A stretch of 32,649 bases of DNA from JBBRYB01 sp038238115 (GTDB taxonomy: Bacteria > Actinomycetota > Actinomycetes > Propionibacteriales > Nocardioidaceae). Shown here one piece after another: positions 12,858 through 20,480 of the stretch (within the stretch, counting starts at the first letter, position 1; every line of letters starts with the position of its first letter). A program made the position numbers and the translations under genes. The DNA is taken from NCBI GenBank assembly GCA_038238115.1, contig JBBRYB010000035.1, forward strand, positions 1 through 32,649. The letters run 5' to 3'. The notes under the pieces are model-generated. The model searched no databases and was not told where the DNA came from. It was given only the letters and a program-made list of their open reading frames with translations.

Positions 12858-13958
12858 CTACTCGGTCTCTCTGGAGTCCATGGGCGGATCGGTCCTCAGG
12901 ATTAGGCCGTACGGCTCGCGCAGGCGCTCGCGCGGAGACGCCCCTTCGACCAGGGCCATGGTCAAGTCGAATGCTGTCACGGCCTCGGTGGCGGTTGGCA
13001 GCTTTCCAACGTGCATCACGAGATTCCGCTCTTCCACGACGAGGCGTATGAAGTCTGGCGGCACAATGCGTTGGTCCTTGGCTAACCTCTTCGCGGACGA
13101 CACCAATCTGCCAAGCCAGGCCCCTGGCTCTGGAGGTTCATTGTTCCGGATCAAGTGGGCCCTGAGGGCAATCTCAGCCGCCAACCCGCATTCCATAAGG
13201 ACGCGCCTGTACTGGCCCCGCTGAAAGGCCCGAAGCGCCTCGCGCACCATCTGCCACTCTAATGGCACGGCATGTCCACAGCCCGCTGCATGCACCGCGC
13301 TACACATCGCGTTCACGTAACCGAAACCCATGTCGGGACGCCAGGCATTGGTAATTCGCGATCGTCCAGGGTGGTTGCGCCGCTTTCCGGACGGATCACG
13401 AGACCATAGCGTCACGCTCCCATGCGACCAATGAAATTTATCAAGGCCCTCAAGGTCCTGGGATGACAGTACCTCTATCCAAGACTTCGTCAAGCTCCAC
13501 CACTCAGCGATTCCGTCGTGCACTGCGGCACATGCTACCCCGATCGAGGAATCGCCCGGAGCAATAGCAATACGGAGATCTCTGATGGTGACAGGTCCAT
13601 TGAGAGATCCCCACTTTGGTCGATGGGGCTCGGCAGGAAATGTCCAATCAGACCAGTTGACCTGCGGGCCCAGCAACTTGAATAAAGGAGGGCCAAGTGG
13701 TCCGCCGGACTTCCTGTGGGCCACATCCAAGCGTGGCATCGAGACCTCGGCGTCGAATCCTGCGATCCTCGTCATGTAGGTCTGCCCGAGGTCTTGCTGC
13801 GAGCACTCAATCGGATACGAGCCCGGCGCCTCTACAAGGTGCGGATGGTAGATGCCTTCGATCACGAAGGGGTCGACTTCAAGCTTCCGCAGTGCCGCGT
13901 GACCACGCCGCAGGTCCTGGGCCTCGCTGGCTCGTTCGGTCAGGTACCACTCATGCAC
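12858..13958 (-). CDS. HEPN-motif protein, putative defence RNase, 366 aa
   Basis: The N-terminal two thirds are not recognised: a mixed alpha/beta part rich in Trp and Pro (about 1-230). The C-terminal part (about 235-340) reads as a HEPN-like four-helix unit: REALRAFQRGQYRRVLMECG, then AAEIALRAHLI, and the motif RNLVMH at 311-316 followed by VGKLPTATEAVTAF. RNxxxH (R-x4-6-H) is the catalytic motif of HEPN RNases found in toxins, abortive-infection proteins and CRISPR effectors, and the RNxVxHxG...PT.xEA pattern recurs in that superfamily. The start is uncertain: GTG 13958 is the longest plausible start and has no clear Shine-Dalgarno sequence. It is placed beside a methyltransferase-endonuclease fusion. 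I infer that it is a defence effector; the N-terminal part may sense or bind a target. Confidence 0.7.
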   Translation of the reverse strand: MHEWYLTERASEAQDLRRGHAALRKLEVDPFVIEGIYHPHLVEAPGSYPIECSQQDLGQTYMTRIAGFDAEVSMPRLDVAHRKSGGPLGPPLFKLLGPQVNWSDWTFPAEPHRPKWGSLNGPVTIRDLRIAIAPGDSSIGVACAAVHDGIAEWWSLTKSWIEVLSSQDLEGLDKFHWSHGSVTLWSRDPSGKRRNHPGRSRITNAWRPDMGFGYVNAMCSAVHAAGCGHAVPLEWQMVREALRAFQRGQYRRVLMECGLAAEIALRAHLIRNNEPPEPGAWLGRLVSSAKRLAKDQRIVPPDFIRLVVEERNLVMHVGKLPTATEAVTAFDLTMALVEGASPRERLREPYGLILRTDPPMDSRETE

Positions 13959-14038
13959 GCCGGCCAGTATCGCAGGACGCAGGGGCAGTAGGAGCCCGCC
14001 ACCGCGCGGCCCACGCGAGACAGCTGCTCGGTAGGTGG

Positions 14039-14121
14039 CCCGTACCGTGTGCGGGGCGCCGAGCCGGTACGCGAGCCCCTCGAAGCCCCGCTAACCCACG
14101 AGCGGACACCGTACGGACGCG
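14039..14121 (-). promoter_or_regulatory. Upstream repeat B, before HEPN gene
   Basis: The partner of the repeat at 12720-12802. It contains CGTACCGTGT at about 14041 and ACACCGTACG at about 14106-14115, which are near-inverted (9 of 10). It lies on the upstream side of the HEPN gene. The rest of 13959-14230 shows no gene. Confidence 0.5.
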
Positions 14122-14230
14122 CGGTGTGGGCTACGGCGTCCCCTCGCCGGGTCTAAGTTCCCCCGCCCGAGCTAGGCGTGCAGCCTGACCGCGTTACGGC
14201 GGGGGCCTGACCGGGGCGCGAACGGGCTGC

Positions 14231-14250
14231 AACCCCGCGAAAACCCCGCG
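14231..14250. repeat. Right arm-type integrase site pair (element 1)
   Basis: AACCCCGCG at 14231-14239 and 14242-14250, the same words and the same 11-bp period as the left pair at 2170-2189. It lies 122 bases from att2. The bases before it (GGCTGC versus GCCGC on the left) are also similar. This supports the right end of element 1. Confidence 0.65.
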
Positions 14251-14372
14251 GATGTGCCCTCAAACCACGGTCCACGAGGGTCTGCGACGGGCCACGCCGG
14301 TCATGAGTTTCGTCAACGCTGCAAGGAGATACTGCCACTTTCGCGCCTAGGGCGGGTCGATGTGTCCACGCC

Positions 14373-14415
14373 CTTTTAATCCGCGGGTTGTGGGTTCGAG
14401 TCCCACGGGGCCCAC
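14373..14415 (+). repeat. att2: second copy of the tRNA-Lys attachment core
   Basis: Identical over 43 bp to att1. Only the 3' half of the tRNA is present (from the anticodon loop onward), so this is not a tRNA gene. It is the right end of element 1 and the left end of element 2. Confidence 0.92.
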
Positions 14416-14475
14416 AGGTATAACCGCAGGTCAGCGCCTCATACGGGTCCGCTGGTTTCCTGACCAGATCCGACG

Positions 14476-14493
14476 GGGCACACAGAGGGCACA
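14476..14493. repeat. Arm-type site pair (element 2 left)
   Basis: GGGCACA at 14476-14482 and 14487-14493, 11-bp period, 60 bases inside att2. The same pair occurs 58 bases inside att3 (29385, 29396) and about 109 bases before att4 (30732, 30743). The word differs from the AACCCCGCG of element 1, which implies a different integrase. Confidence 0.6.
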
Positions 14494-14520
14494 GGAGAAT
14501 TCGGGACCCCGCCCTGGCCA

Positions 14521-14773
14521 GGACCCTGCGCAGCACCAACGGCGTGGAGTCGATGATCTCGATCAGCCGCGACCACGCAAGGAACGTCAAACGCTGGCGA
14601 GACGGGCAGAGGCGCTGTGCTGGTGCGCCGCCGGGATGGTCGAGGCGAGCAACCAGTTCCGCCGAGTCAACGGCCACCTCCACCTGCCCGCCCTCCGGAC
14701 AGCACTCGAACGGCACGTCGCCGCCGAAACCGTCGGCGCCGACTGCAACACTCAAGACGTGAGGGCAGCCTGA
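14521..14773 (+). pseudogene. Transposase C-terminal remnant, frameshifted
   Basis: One frame gives LRSTNGVESMISISRDHA and NVKRWRDGQ (about 14521-14610), and a second gives LCWCAAGMVEASNQFRRVN and LHLPALRTALERH (about 14611-14773). Together they match the C-terminus of a transposase (RSTN-xE-S..., WxxAGMxEA...QFRRVxGxxxLPAL pattern, as in some actinobacterial IS families). A frameshift near 14611 and the missing N-terminus show it is dead. I am not certain which IS family it is. Confidence 0.6.
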
Positions 14774-15425
14774 TGCTCACCGGGCCGCCAACGAAGTTCC
14801 ACGGAACTCGGGACATCCTCCAGATGATGATCGATCGCGGAGAACACCTCTTTGGAGACCAAGCTGCGGTAGTAGGCAGCCCATCCCCGGATGATCGGGT
14901 TGAGGTGCCGGATCCGCCTCACGGCCGCCGGACCGGGTTTGATGAGCAGCTTGCCGCGGTAACGGCGGATGTTGCACCCCAGGAAGTCGAAACCCTGCTC
15001 CACGTGGACGATATGAGTCTTGTCCTCGTTGAACGCGAGGCCTCTTGGGGCAGCTACTAACCCAGCCGGTGTGCCAGACCTGTTCGGCCTGTTCACGGGT
15101 GTGGCACATGACGACGAAATCGTCGGCATACCGCACCATCGCTGACGACTTGCGCCCCATGAGGGTCGCAACGCACATAGCGCACTCCAGCGGCCTCCTC
15201 CATCCCGTGCCGCGCGATGTTGAGCAGCATCGGGCTGACCACCCCGCCCTGTGGAGTTCCCTGCACGATCGGGGCGAACCGGCCCTGCTCGACCACACCG
15301 GCCGCCAGCCACCCGGCAATCATTGCCCGGGCGGGGAACGTGCCGAGGTGGGTAAGCAGCCGTTGATGGTCGATGCGGTCGAACGCCGCTGACAGGTCGG
15401 CGTCGCGCACCCACTGACGCCGGGC
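14752..15425 (-). pseudogene. Group II intron-type reverse transcriptase, broken
   Basis: Three minus-strand frames carry consecutive parts of an RT. About 15425-15200: VRDADLSAAFDRIDHQRLL (RT motif with catalytic Asp) and GTPQGGVVSPMLLNI. About 15200-15055: MVRYADDFVVMC, with the YADD catalytic box at about 15119-15130. About 15050-14752: GLAFNEDKTHIVHV, GFDFLGCNIRRYRGK and the maturase-like tail HLNPIIRGWAAYYRS. The order and motifs are those of group II intron-encoded proteins. At least two frameshifts and a missing N-terminus make it nonfunctional. Its N-terminal side abuts a truncated histidine kinase. I could not identify the intron RNA domains V/VI. Confidence 0.85.
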
Positions 15426-15681
15426 CGCTCCCGGCGATACGGCGGCCGCTCGGGTCGTACACGCCGAGCGAGACTCCAACCTCGGTTGGAGGCAGCTCGA
15501 GCGGGTCTCCTGCGCGATACGTCGGGGTGACGGCTACGGCGGCCCTCAGGGCGAGACGTTCCAGCTCCCGCCGCTCTTCGCTGCCGACGATGTGGCTCAC
15601 GGCGAACGGCAGCGGTAGGCCGAGGACCGCGATGGCGAGCACGGCGGAGGCCATCGTCACCCAGAGAATCCGCCTTCGCAA
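15426..15681 (-). pseudogene. Histidine kinase, N-terminal fragment
   Basis: About 85 residues: a short basic start, a membrane segment (VTMASAVLAIAVLGLPLPFAV), the region SEERRELERLALRAAVAV and a beta-rich sensor start (LGVYDPSGRRIAGSG). This is the N-terminus of an actinobacterial sensor kinase with an extracytoplasmic domain. The frame then runs into reverse-transcriptase sequence, so HAMP, DHp and ATPase parts are absent. The start is TTG 15681. The junction at about 15425 marks an insertion or deletion. Together with the receiver fragment at 20481 it suggests a lost two-component system around the first ABC cassette. Confidence 0.65.
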
Positions 15682-15779
15682 AAACCTCCGCTTCTTACCG
15701 TCCCCTAACCATGCGCTGTCTGTTCGCTAACTGAGCCATCCCTACCGTGAAGAGGTAGCTCTTAAGAAGGGACCTGTCC

Positions 15780-16457
15780 ATGATCACAAGCCGGAGAACG
15801 CGCGGTGCGCTCGGATGCGCGCTGGTGCTCGCCACCGTAGGCGCCTGCTCGAAATCCAGCCCCACAGCGACGCCCCCACCCTCGTCGCCCCATCACAGCA
15901 GCAGCTCGAACTCGCAAGGACCGGCCACCAGCTCGCCCTCGCAAGGACCGGCCACCAGCTCGCCCTCGCGAGGACCGGCCACCGAGTTCCACCCGCCGGG
16001 CGACATCTCCGACAGCACGGTCTACGTCGACCACGTCGTCCCCGGGAGCAAGGTGCACGTCAAGGTTCCGGAGGGCTGGGCCAACTCGTCGCACGGGGGC
16101 ACAACGACGTACACCGACTCCTTCAACAGCATCTCCATCCAGGTCGTCAAGAGCTCGAAGCCTTCCACCGTGGCATCCGCGACCAAGATCGCCGTCCCGC
16201 GGCTCAGGAAGACCACGACGAAGTTCAGTCCTGGCACGGTCACCACGGTCCAGCGGACGGGTGGCCGAGCGGTTCTCATCACGTACTTCGTCGACTCCGC
16301 TCAGGACCCGGTCACCGGCAAGGTTGTTCGTGACGCCGTAGAGCGCTACTTGTTCTGGCACAACGGTCAGGAAGCGATCCTGACCCTTACCGGGCCGAAA
16401 ACAGCCGACAATGTCGACCCGTGGCGGGTCGTCAGCGACTCGGTGCACTGGCAATGA
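15780..16457 (+). CDS. Putative lipoprotein, first gene of cassette 1
   Basis: A 225-aa exported lipoprotein. It has a basic N-region (MITSRRTRG), a hydrophobic core and a lipobox ending VGAC, with the lipidated Cys at 23. Then comes a Ser/Pro/Thr-rich linker (24-72) containing a tandem repeat of QGPATSSPS type, and a globular part (about 75-225) with alternating strands (VYVDHVVPGSKVHVKVPEGW, then YFVDSAQDPVTGKVV). AAGAAGGGA lies eight bases before ATG 15780. Its stop overlaps the next ATPase start as ATGA, so it is the first gene of a four-gene operon. Known: lipoproteins beside ABC/FtsX permeases often act as substrate-binding or sensing partners. No family name recognised. The paralogous position is occupied by the lipoprotein at 27254-28075 in cassette 2. 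Confidence 0.8.
   Translation: MITSRRTRGALGCALVLATVGACSKSSPTATPPPSSPHHSSSSNSQGPATSSPSQGPATSSPSRGPATEFHPPGDISDSTVYVDHVVPGSKVHVKVPEGWANSSHGGTTTYTDSFNSISIQVVKSSKPSTVASATKIAVPRLRKTTTKFSPGTVTTVQRTGGRAVLITYFVDSAQDPVTGKVVRDAVERYLFWHNGQEAILTLTGPKTADNVDPWRVVSDSVHWQ
15912..15986 (+). repeat. 27-bp tandem repeat in lipoprotein linker
   Basis: Two perfect 27-bp units (15912-15938, 15939-15965) and a partial third with one base change (15966-15986). In frame they encode a nine-residue Ser/Gln/Gly/Pro/Ala/Thr repeat in the linker after the lipidated Cys. Copy number could vary without changing the frame. Confidence 0.9.
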
Positions 16458-17122
16458 GCGACGACATGAAGCCCCTCACAGCTGACCGCGTCTACCGGTT
16501 CTACCGGGCCGGCGACGAAGAGACGCTCGCCCTTCAGGGTGTCTCGTTCGAGCTGAACCCCGGTGAGGTTGTGGCCGTCGTCGGGCCCTCGGGGTCAGGC
16601 AAGTCCACCTTGTTCTCCTGCCTGACCGGGCTCGACGAGCCCTCGGGCGGGACGGTCTGGATCGACGGCAAACGGCTCACTCATCAGCCTGAGGCGGTGC
16701 GGGCCCGGCTTCGCGCCGACCACATCGGAATCGTCTCCCAGGGCAACAACCTGTTCACCCACCTCACGCTGTCGGCAAATATGCGGCTCGCGCAGAAGCT
16801 TTCGTCGCGTCCAGGCGCGAACATCGATGAACTTCTGGAGTCGCTAGGGATCCAGAAGCGCAGCCATGCCTACCCCACTGAGCTGTCCGGCGGCGAGGGC
16901 GCGCGCGCCGGGCTGGCCGTGGCGCTGGCGAACGACCCCTCGGTACTCATCGCCGACGAACCGACGGGAGAGCTGGACGAGGCTACCGAGAGCCGGATCC
17001 TAGAGCTCTTCCACGAGCGCGCCGAACAGGGCAAAGCAGTGTTGATCGCCAGCCACAGCGCGGCGGTACGGCGTACCGCCGACCGAGTGCTGACTCTCGA
17101 AGACGGGATGCTCCAGTTATGA
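16454..17122 (+). CDS. ABC transporter ATPase A of cassette 1 (LSGGE type)
   Basis: A 222-aa MacB/LolD-type ATPase: Walker A GPSGSGKST at 44-52, Q-loop Gln about 96, signature LSGGE at 144-148 instead of LSGGQ (followed by GARAGLAVAL), Walker B VLIADE at 164-169 with D-loop GELDEAT, and H-loop ASHS near 195-200. I start at ATG 16454, whose ATGA overlaps the lipoprotein stop; an upstream Met in the frame would overlap the lipoprotein by 37 bases. It ends in an ATGA overlap with ATPase B. It powers the FtsX-type permease of the same operon. The non-canonical signature is shared with the cognate ATPase of cassette 2, so the two ATPases of each cassette look like an asymmetric pair. Confidence 0.9.
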   Translation: MSDDMKPLTADRVYRFYRAGDEETLALQGVSFELNPGEVVAVVGPSGSGKSTLFSCLTGLDEPSGGTVWIDGKRLTHQPEAVRARLRADHIGIVSQGNNLFTHLTLSANMRLAQKLSSRPGANIDELLESLGIQKRSHAYPTELSGGEGARAGLAVALANDPSVLIADEPTGELDEATESRILELFHERAEQGKAVLIASHSAAVRRTADRVLTLEDGMLQL

Positions 17123-17814
17123 GTGATCCAGCTAGCGGTGACACCTTGCTCGTGTGTGACCACGTTTCGCGCACCTTCGGCAGCGGAACCCGTGCGGTGG
17201 TCGCCGTGCATGACGTCAGCTGCACCGTGGAGTCGGGTGCCCGGATCGCGATTGTCGGTCCGTCCGGGTCCGGCAAGTCCACCCTGATCCACCTTCTGGC
17301 GGGGCTCGACGAGCCCACCCAAGGCAGCATTGGGTGGCCCGACGGCAGTCCCCAGGAGGACCCCACCAGGGTCGGAGTCGTCTTCCAGGGACCGAGCCTG
17401 ATACCGGCTCTGACGGCTCAGGAGAACGTCGCGCTCCCACTTGTCCTGCGCGACGTCCCGCACCGGGACGCGCAGGAGTCGGCTCTTGCCACCATGAGGA
17501 GGGTTGGCGTGCATCCGTTGGCCAACCAGCTGCCGGACGAGCTCTCGGGCGGGCAGGCGCAGCGCGTCGCGGTGGCTCGCGTGCTGACCATGCAGCCACG
17601 GCTGATACTGGCCGACGAGCCGACCGGGCAACTGGACAAGCATTCGGCCCAGCAGGTGATCGACGTCCTGCTGGCGGCGGCCGACGAGCTGGGCGCAAGC
17701 CTGGTGATCGCGACCCATGACCCTTCGGTCTCAGAACGGCTGGCGACACGCTGGCTCATGCGCGACGGAAGTCTCGCTGTCGTCGCCGAGGCGTTGTCAG
17801 GAGGGTCGCGATGA
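17119..17814 (+). CDS. ABC transporter ATPase B of cassette 1 (LSGGQ type)
   Basis: A 231-aa ATPase with all canonical motifs: Walker A GPSGSGKST at 47-55, Q-loop Gln 90 (FQG), signature LSGGQ at 142-146, Walker B LILADE at 162-167, D-loop GQLDKHS and H-loop His 200 (ATHDPS). It starts in an ATGA overlap with ATPase A and ends in an ATGA overlap with the permease start, so the operon is tightly coupled. It is the consensus partner of ATPase A, probably a heterodimer that drives the permease. The most similar gene in the window is 25740-26507, its counterpart in cassette 2. Substrate unknown. Confidence 0.93.
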   Translation: MSDPASGDTLLVCDHVSRTFGSGTRAVVAVHDVSCTVESGARIAIVGPSGSGKSTLIHLLAGLDEPTQGSIGWPDGSPQEDPTRVGVVFQGPSLIPALTAQENVALPLVLRDVPHRDAQESALATMRRVGVHPLANQLPDELSGGQAQRVAVARVLTMQPRLILADEPTGQLDKHSAQQVIDVLLAAADELGASLVIATHDPSVSERLATRWLMRDGSLAVVAEALSGGSR

Positions 17815-20462
17815 TCGGCGTGTGGGCGAGCGGTCTTCTTCGTCGCCGGGCCGGGCGGCTTCTTGCCGCAGCCTTTGGCGTCGCCATCGCGGTGGCCCTG
17901 CTGGCCAGCCTCGGCAGCTTCCTCGCCGCGTCGAAGGCCAGCATGACCCATCGGGCGACCTCGGGCGTTGCCGTCGACTGGCAGGTCGCCGTACGCCCTA
18001 ACGGCTCCGGCGGAGCGGCCAGCGTCCTGAAAGCGGTCCAGCAGGATCCTGGCACCCTGGCTGCGCTACCCGTGGGGTTCGCCGAGTCGGCTGGCTTCGT
18101 TGCCACCACTCAAGGCACCACCCAGACCACGGGTGCCGCCAAGGTTCTCGGCATCCCGAAGAACTACGCCTCGACCTTTCCCAAGGCGATGCGACTGCTC
18201 GTCGGTTCCCTGACGGGACCGGTGGTCGCCCAGCAGACCGCGGCGAACCTGCACGTCCAGCCCGGCGACACGGTCACTGTCAAGCGCTCGGGGATGAAGC
18301 CGTTCAAGGTCAAGATCAGCGGCGTCGTCGAGCTACCGCAGGCAGATTCGCTGTTCCAGAACGTCGGTGCACCACCGCAGAGCCAACCCGTGGCACCACC
18401 GGACAACGTGCTCCTCATCCCGAGCGGGACGTTCTCGGCGAACTACGCCGCCCTTGCGAAGTCACGGCCCGACCAGGTGTCGACGCAGATCCACGTGAAG
18501 CGGAGCCATGCCCTGCCGCCCGACCCGGCCGCTGCCTTTGTCACGGCCACTGGCGCGGCCAAGAACGTCGAAGTCGCCACTGCTGGCGTCGGCGTCGTGG
18601 GTGACAACCTGGGCGCGGTCCTCGATGCGGCCCGGCAGGATGCGTTGTACGCCCAAGTCCTCTTCCTCTTCCTGGCGGCTCCGGGTGCTGCGCTTGCGGC
18701 TGCCCTGACCGCGGCGGTCGCTCAGGCAGGTATCGCGAGACGCCGGCGTGAGCAGGGTCTGCTCAAGGCCAGAGGCAGCACCACGAGCCAGCTCTTTCGG
18801 CTCGTGGTGGTGGAGGCGGGACTCATCGCCGTCACCGGAGGCCTGGTGGGCCTCGGTGTCGCGCTGCTTATCGGGAAGATCGCGTTCGGCTCGGCCGGGT
18901 TCGGTGCCTCGACTTCCAGCTCCCTGGTGTGGGCCGGGTTGTCCTTCCTGGTGGGAGTCGCGATTGCCGCACTCGTCATCGTCATCCCCGCGCGTCGCGA
19001 CCTCAAGCATCCGCCGGAGACGAGAGCCGAGGGGGGTCGGCCGGCCTGGATGTCGTTCGGCCTCGACTTCATCCTGATCGCGGTTGCGCTGGTCGTCTTT
19101 TGGGCGGCTGGGCGCAACAACTACCAGCTGGTGCTCGTGCCGGAGGGCGTACCGACGCTCTCGGTGAGCTACTGGGCGTTCCTGGCGCCCGCGCTGGGGT
19201 GGATCGGTGCGGGGCTGCTCGCCTGGCGGCTGGCATCGCTCCTCCTCGGGCCTGGGCGTCCGTTGGTGCGGATGTTGATGCGGCCGTTCGCGGGGAACCT
19301 CGCACCCACGAGCGCTGCGATGATGTCGCGGCAGCGCAGGACGATCGCCAGGTCCGCCGTGCTCGTCGGACTCGCGCTGTCCTTCGCCGCGTCCACGGCG
19401 ACCTTCAACGCCACGTACAAGCAACAGGCGGAGGTCGATGCCCAGCTGACCAACGGGGCCGATGTCACGGTCACCGAGTCACCCGGGGCGCTGACACCCC
19501 CGTCGTTCGCGAACACCCTCGCCAAGATCCCAGGGGTGCAGGCTGTGCAGCCGATGGTGCACAAGCTCGCGTATGTCGGAACAGACCTGCAGGATCTGTA
19601 CGGGATCAACCCTGCGACGTTCACCAAGGCCACGACCTTGCAGGACGCGTACTTCCAGGGGGGAACCGCGACCGACATGATGAAGCGCCTTGCCTCCCGT
19701 CCCGACGCCGTGCTGGTGAGCGCTGAGACCGTGAACACCTTCCAGCTCAGGCCAGGCGACCTCATTCGGCTGCGGCTGCAAGACAGCAAGACGCAGGCCT
19801 ACAAGCTGGTCGACTTCCACTACGTCGGGATCGTCAACGAGTTCCCGACGGCGCCCAAGGACAGCTTCTTCATCACTAACGCGTCCTACGTCACACAGCA
19901 GATCGGTAGCAATTCGATCGGCACCTTCCTGGTGAACACCGGTGGCAACAACGTGACATCGATCGCCGACCAAATCCAGCATCTGGTCGGGACATCGGCC
20001 AAGGTCACGACCATCAACGACGCTCGGGGTCTCGTGGGGTCGAGCTTGACCTCCGTCGACCTCTCCGGCCTCACTAAGCTCGAGCTCTCCTTCGCCCTGG
20101 TGATCGCGGCGGCAGCCGGCGGCCTCGTCATGGCGCTCGGTCTGAACGAACGCCGGCGCAGCATCGCGGTTGCCACGGTCATCGGGGCCAACCGCCGTCA
20201 GCTGCGCAGCATTACCCTCGGCGAGCCGCTGTTCGTCGTGGTCATCGGGCTGCTTTGCGGAGCGTTGACCGGGTGGGGGCTGTCGTACCTCCTGGTCAAG
20301 GTCCTGACCGGGGTGTTCGACCCACCGCCCTCCTCACTGAGCCTCCCCTGGCTCTATCTCCTAGCCGTCTCCGCGTGTGCGGTCGGGGCCATCGCCGTTG
20401 GAGCGGCGTACGTCTCGAACCGGACCCGACGAAACGCTCGCGAGTACCTTCGGGAGATCTGA
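17811..20462 (+). CDS. FtsX-like ABC permease, 883 aa, cassette 1
   Basis: A large MacB/FtsX-type permease with two repeats. Each has an N-terminal membrane helix (AAAFGVAIAVALLASLGSFL, about 19-38), an extracytoplasmic domain (about 40-275) and a bundle of helices (about 282-303, 330-355, 370-392, 415-435, 455-475). A second unit follows: a helix near 510-530, an extracytoplasmic domain about 535-750, then helices near 757-777, 805-830 and 845-870. The start at ATG 17811 overlaps the previous stop as ATGA. Known: members export lipids, peptides or antibiotics, or transmit mechanical signals rather than pump. It has no lipoprotein domain of its own, but a lipoprotein opens the operon. The next feature is a broken response-regulator receiver domain 18 bases after the stop. 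Intact and probably functional. Confidence 0.92.
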   Translation: MIGVWASGLLRRRAGRLLAAAFGVAIAVALLASLGSFLAASKASMTHRATSGVAVDWQVAVRPNGSGGAASVLKAVQQDPGTLAALPVGFAESAGFVATTQGTTQTTGAAKVLGIPKNYASTFPKAMRLLVGSLTGPVVAQQTAANLHVQPGDTVTVKRSGMKPFKVKISGVVELPQADSLFQNVGAPPQSQPVAPPDNVLLIPSGTFSANYAALAKSRPDQVSTQIHVKRSHALPPDPAAAFVTATGAAKNVEVATAGVGVVGDNLGAVLDAARQDALYAQVLFLFLAAPGAALAAALTAAVAQAGIARRRREQGLLKARGSTTSQLFRLVVVEAGLIAVTGGLVGLGVALLIGKIAFGSAGFGASTSSSLVWAGLSFLVGVAIAALVIVIPARRDLKHPPETRAEGGRPAWMSFGLDFILIAVALVVFWAAGRNNYQLVLVPEGVPTLSVSYWAFLAPALGWIGAGLLAWRLASLLLGPGRPLVRMLMRPFAGNLAPTSAAMMSRQRRTIARSAVLVGLALSFAASTATFNATYKQQAEVDAQLTNGADVTVTESPGALTPPSFANTLAKIPGVQAVQPMVHKLAYVGTDLQDLYGINPATFTKATTLQDAYFQGGTATDMMKRLASRPDAVLVSAETVNTFQLRPGDLIRLRLQDSKTQAYKLVDFHYVGIVNEFPTAPKDSFFITNASYVTQQIGSNSIGTFLVNTGGNNVTSIADQIQHLVGTSAKVTTINDARGLVGSSLTSVDLSGLTKLELSFALVIAAAAGGLVMALGLNERRRSIAVATVIGANRRQLRSITLGEPLFVVVIGLLCGALTGWGLSYLLVKVLTGVFDPPPSSLSLPWLYLLAVSACAVGAIAVGAAYVSNRTRRNAREYLREI

Positions 20463-20480
20463 CCCCATACGCTCGACATC

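Larger units (their letters stand above)
2110..14415. mobile_element. Element 1: 12.3-kb tRNA-Lys integrative element, satellite-like
   Basis: Bounded by att1 and att2 (43/43 identical) with matching arm-site pairs inside both ends. Contents in order: integrase, small protein, serine recombinase, zinc ribbon, terminase-small-like protein, iteron origin, primase-helicase, several small proteins, ribbon-helix-helix protein, excisionase-like protein, methyltransferase-endonuclease fusion and HEPN-motif protein. All genes are on the minus strand. There are no capsid, portal, tail, lysis, relaxase or type IV secretion genes. The size and content fit a phage-satellite-like or integrated-replicon element; which one is inference. 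Confidence 0.88.

Noticed and set aside
14373..14415. Second tRNA-Lys gene
   Set aside because: Only the anticodon loop onward is present; there is no 5' acceptor strand or D arm. The same holds at 29284 and 30858.
14153..14755. Minus-strand frame across att2 with CGPRGTRTHNPRIK
   Set aside because: The sequence is the reverse complement of the tRNA 3' end in the attachment core; the same peptide appears across att3 (29250-29606). It is a known kind of spurious frame.
18462..19424. 320-aa minus-strand frame
   Set aside because: It is an Arg/Gly/Glu-rich shadow of the cassette 1 permease.
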